A stretch of 6,884 nt of DNA from Caldifarciminota bacterium (GTDB lineage: Bacteria > Hydrothermota > Hydrothermia > B15-G9), in the NCBI GenBank assembly GCA_027064565.1, contig JAMOPK010000358.1, forward strand, positions 1-6,884. The letters are read 5' to 3'. A model generated the notes under the pieces. That model made no database searches, was not told where the DNA came from, and saw only the letters and a program-made list of their open reading frames with translations. This document shows, piece by piece, positions 4,601 through 6,884 of the stretch (position 1 is its first letter; each line of letters opens with the position of its first letter). A program made the position numbers and the translations under genes.

Positions 4601-6123
4601 GGTTTACCCTCCTCGTTTGTTTCTATCTCCTTGAGCTGTCTAATCCTTGACAGCTTAAAAACAAAGAAAAGTCTCTCGTATTTTGCCTTTAAATCCTTGT
4701 TGTAAAGCCTGTTCTCCCTTGTTTTGGGCTTGTAACGCCATTCTGGCGTCAGTTTCGAGAGGGTATCGACAAGCTCCCACCTGTGCTCGAATATGCTCCC
4801 GTGCAACGATTTAACAGCCTCAAGCTGAGATCTGGTGAACCAGTCGGGGTCGAGGTGCTCGTTTGCGATGGTCGAATCGATGAGCAGGCTATCGACCTCG
4901 GAGTATTTGATGACCATATCGACCTCGTGGGATGAAAGCGTGGTGTTGTGCTTGAGGTCAGCCCTGAGTTTCCATGCGTTGTAATAGACTTTGCCCTCGA
5001 AAGATTCGATGGTGGTGTCCTCCAGCCCAAGTGTCTCCAGCTTCTGGATAACCTTCTTCGAGATTTTGTAGGGTATCGGCTCGAAAACCTGCTGCTGGAA
5101 GACGTTTTTCATGAAGAACAGCGAGAAGAAGCTTATCACGGCTGCGGTGACCGGCGTGATGATCCAGCCCCAAAATATCCGTGTGAGCACTTTCAGGTTG
5201 ATGGCCTTTCCGCCGCCTCTGGCGATGGCGATGCCGATAACACCACCGACAACAGCCTGAGAACTGGAGACCGGAACCAGCGGGATGGTGGGCAATCCGA
5301 GCTTTATCAACAGCCTTTCAAGGCTCTGGGAAGCGAAGATGAAAAGCACCAGGGACTCGGCCAACACCACGACAAGGGCGGCTATGGGCGAAAGCTTGAA
5401 GATGTCGCTTCCGACGGTCTTCATCACCCGGTAGGAATAGGTGTATATCCCGACTGCTATGGCGAGTCCGCCGATGAAGAACAGAACCTGCGTCCCTGTC
5501 AGCCTGAACAATCCCATGAAGTTGATGTCGGTGAACGGGTTTGATGCCACGAACACGCCCATGACGTTTGCGATGTTGTTGGCGCCAAGGCTGTAGGAGC
5601 CGAATGCGCCTATCAATATCAATCCGAGCCTTGTGTAGAGGTCGATCCTCAGAAGGTGAATCTTGGCGCTCCTGAGATAGGCCTTGACCAGTTTGAACAG
5701 GACGAAGGAGAAAGCGCCGGCGAGTATCGGGTTAAGCACCCATGTGGTAACGATTTTCATGAGTGCGTTCGTGTCAACGAGTGCGCCGGCAAAGAAGTCC
5801 CAGCCCACGATGGCCCCGACAATGGCCTGGGTCGTGGAGACCGGGAGTCCCAACTTTGTCATCCATGCGACCGTTACAGCCGCTGCAAGTGCTACGGTGA
5901 ATGCGCCTCCCAGAGCGTTGACCGAACCCAATTTGCCGAGGGTGTGCGCCGCACCAGCACCGCTTATCGTGGCACCCACTATCACGAAGATGGAGGCTAT
6001 CAGTGCCGCCACCTTGAACTTGACCATCTTTGTCGCCACTGCGGTGCCGAACACGTTTGCGGCATCGTTAGCCCCAAGCGACCAGCCAAGAAAAAGTCCG
6101 CTTATCAGGTAGAACCAGACCAT
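4597..6123 (-). CDS. pit: Inorganic phosphate permease, Pit/PHO4 family, with long C-terminal domain
   Basis: A 508-residue inner-membrane transporter that should import phosphate (probably as metal-phosphate with protons, or with sodium). The two inverted PHO4 halves (PF01384) are evident: GANDAANVFGT (17-27) with LPVSTTQAIVG (93-103), and GANNIANVMG (180-189) with PVSSSQAVVGG (284-294). Conserved GWIITP follows at 319-324. About ten hydrophobic segments fill residues 1-338. From about 345 onward there is a hydrophilic tail of about 160 residues, rich in charged and helical sequence (KVIQKLETLGLEDTTIESFEGK, KAKYERLFFVFKLSRIRQLKEIE), that I cannot assign; it should be cytoplasmic. The start comes one base after the DUF47 stop (TGA-T-ATG) and has only a weak GGTG as ribosome site, which suggests coupling to DUF47 translation. 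A role in sulfate transport, known for some relatives, is less likely beside a phosphate porin. Confidence 0.95.
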   Translation of the reverse strand: MVWFYLISGLFLGWSLGANDAANVFGTAVATKMVKFKVAALIASIFVIVGATISGAGAAHTLGKLGSVNALGGAFTVALAAAVTVAWMTKLGLPVSTTQAIVGAIVGWDFFAGALVDTNALMKIVTTWVLNPILAGAFSFVLFKLVKAYLRSAKIHLLRIDLYTRLGLILIGAFGSYSLGANNIANVMGVFVASNPFTDINFMGLFRLTGTQVLFFIGGLAIAVGIYTYSYRVMKTVGSDIFKLSPIAALVVVLAESLVLFIFASQSLERLLIKLGLPTIPLVPVSSSQAVVGGVIGIAIARGGGKAINLKVLTRIFWGWIITPVTAAVISFFSLFFMKNVFQQQVFEPIPYKISKKVIQKLETLGLEDTTIESFEGKVYYNAWKLRADLKHNTTLSSHEVDMVIKYSEVDSLLIDSTIANEHLDPDWFTRSQLEAVKSLHGSIFEHRWELVDTLSKLTPEWRYKPKTRENRLYNKDLKAKYERLFFVFKLSRIRQLKEIETNEEGKP

Positions 6124-6124
6124 A

Positions 6125-6772
6125 TCACACCAATCGTTTTATTGCGTAGATGGAAACCCTGTCACCAATGTCTTCGGCTTTGTCGGCAATGGCCTGAATG
6201 TAGCTGATGAAGGTGCGCAGGTGCATCCTGTGGCTGAGGCGCAAATCCTCCCGTCCGAACAGGTAGCGCTTGATCTTCTCACCGATCTTGTCGGATTCTT
6301 TCTCGAAAAACATAACTTTCGTGATGTGATCTCTGACCGACACAATGTCCTTGAAATATGCCCGGACAGCGGCAACCATCTCCTCAACCGCCTGCATGCT
6401 CACGTCCACGAGGTTCATGAACTGCTCATCGATCTCCTCAAGGAACTCCGGCCGCTCGATGGAGAATTCGACGATCGTGTCGGCCACGATGTTGAGCACG
6501 TCATCGGAGTTTTCAAGCAACGCAAGGACATCGCCCCTCGCCTCCGGAATGAGCATCTCGGCATACAGCATGTTCTCTATCTCACGCCTGAGCCTATCGG
6601 CCTGTCCTTCGAGCTTATCGACGTGTTTCGCCCTGCGTTCAAATTCCTCGAAATCGCCCGCAAGGTAGTATTTGAGACCCTGCTTGAATTCCAGAGCGGC
6701 CTCAAGGATGGTGTCAAGGAAGTTGTCTATCTTTGCTTCAAGCTCTTTCGTCTTTTTGAATACCGTGAACAT
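6125..6772 (-). CDS. DUF47 family PhoU-like protein (Pit partner)
   Basis: A 215-residue, almost wholly helical cytoplasmic protein of the DUF47 family (PF01865, TIGR00153), related to PhoU. Several E/D-x-x-x-D motifs that bind metal clusters in PhoU folds are visible: E55-x-x-x-D59, E87-x-x-x-D91, E157-x-x-x-D161 and D197-x-x-x-D201. The C-terminus IADKAEDIGDRVSIYAIKRL is characteristic. The length is normal for the family. DUF47 genes are widely found directly before pit genes and are thought to modulate transport or phosphate signalling; the molecular mechanism is not settled. The ATG at 6772 has AGGAGG (6783-6778) with a 5-nt spacer, and the stop is one base from the Pit start. Together with Pit it forms the core of this operon. 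Confidence 0.94.
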   Translation of the reverse strand: MFTVFKKTKELEAKIDNFLDTILEAALEFKQGLKYYLAGDFEEFERRAKHVDKLEGQADRLRREIENMLYAEMLIPEARGDVLALLENSDDVLNIVADTIVEFSIERPEFLEEIDEQFMNLVDVSMQAVEEMVAAVRAYFKDIVSVRDHITKVMFFEKESDKIGEKIKRYLFGREDLRLSHRMHLRTFISYIQAIADKAEDIGDRVSIYAIKRLV

Positions 6773-6787
6773 CCGAACCTCCTCGTT

Positions 6788-6884
6788 TTATTTTTCCTTT
6801 GCTTTCTCTTTTATCTTCGGCCTGTGGCTGTAAACGTATCCCGTTTTGGTGCCTTCGGGATAATACCAGTCTTTGAGGGCGAAC
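6788..6884 (-). CDS. C-terminus of an unidentified gene (cut by the window edge)
   Basis: An open frame enters from the right edge and ends in TAA at 6790-6788, giving the last 31 residues of a protein. They read as plausible coding sequence: WYYPEGTKTGYVYS with aromatic and glycine residues, then a lysine-rich tail (RPKIKEKAKEK). The stop lies only 15 nt before the DUF47 start, and the DUF47 Shine-Dalgarno falls in that gap, so this is probably the preceding gene of the same operon. I do not recognise the family from so short a piece. The other two frames on this strand give less protein-like sequence. Confidence 0.6.
   Translation of the reverse strand, partial: FALKDWYYPEGTKTGYVYSHRPKIKEKAKEK

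Noticed and set aside
4948..5544. Plus-strand open frame of 198 codons opposite the Pit gene
   Set aside because: It lies wholly inside a clear PHO4 permease gene, and its polar, Asp/Gly/His-rich translation is typical of an antisense shadow.

Overview
The window looks like chromosomal DNA from a diderm (Gram-negative-type) bacterium of moderate GC content. The evidence is an outer-membrane porin with a cleavable signal peptide and two Cys-anchored lipoprotein precursors. A lamin-tail-domain lipoprotein with C-Q-K-E-E after the signal peptide, an SdiA-regulated-type beta-propeller lipoprotein and an archaeal-like peroxiredoxin would fit the FCB (Bacteroidetes-related) group or an uncultured candidate phylum. 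No marker gene is present to settle the taxonomy.

Every supported gene is on the minus strand, so the reading order runs from high to low coordinates. At 6788-6884 lies the C-terminus of an unidentified gene that enters from outside the window. It is followed with tight spacing by a DUF47/PhoU-like protein (6125-6772), a Pit/PHO4 phosphate permease with a long cytoplasmic tail (4597-6123), an OprO/OprP-type phosphate-selective porin (3488-4600), a lipoprotein with two lamin-tail domains (2478-3455), a beta-propeller lipoprotein (1655-2434) and a divergent CYTH (triphosphate-tunnel-like) protein (1040-1627). Gaps are -4 to 43 nt, and a stem-loop with a short T run at 989-1015 ends the series. 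This looks like one phosphate operon: porin for outer-membrane entry, Pit for inner-membrane transport, DUF47 as the likely regulator or partner, a CYTH protein as a possible polyphosphate or triphosphate link, and two predicted envelope lipoproteins of unknown role.

The remainder is a separate single-gene unit for a 1-Cys/Prx6-type peroxiredoxin (104-757). It has its own promoter, a perfect 7-1-7 palindrome of PerR/Fur-box type across the -10 region, a strong Shine-Dalgarno and a strong intrinsic terminator (37-75). The 282-base stretch between the two units (758-1039) holds only these signals and one short palindrome. No tRNA, rRNA, CRISPR array, insertion sequence or phage feature was seen.

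The best leads are the make-up of the phosphate operon (two lipoproteins and a CYTH protein with a porin-Pit-DUF47 core), the PerR-like operator, the near-identical internal duplication in the lamin-tail lipoprotein, and a perfect 10-bp hairpin placed just before a start codon that lacks a Shine-Dalgarno. The individual families are known; any novelty lies in the combination.
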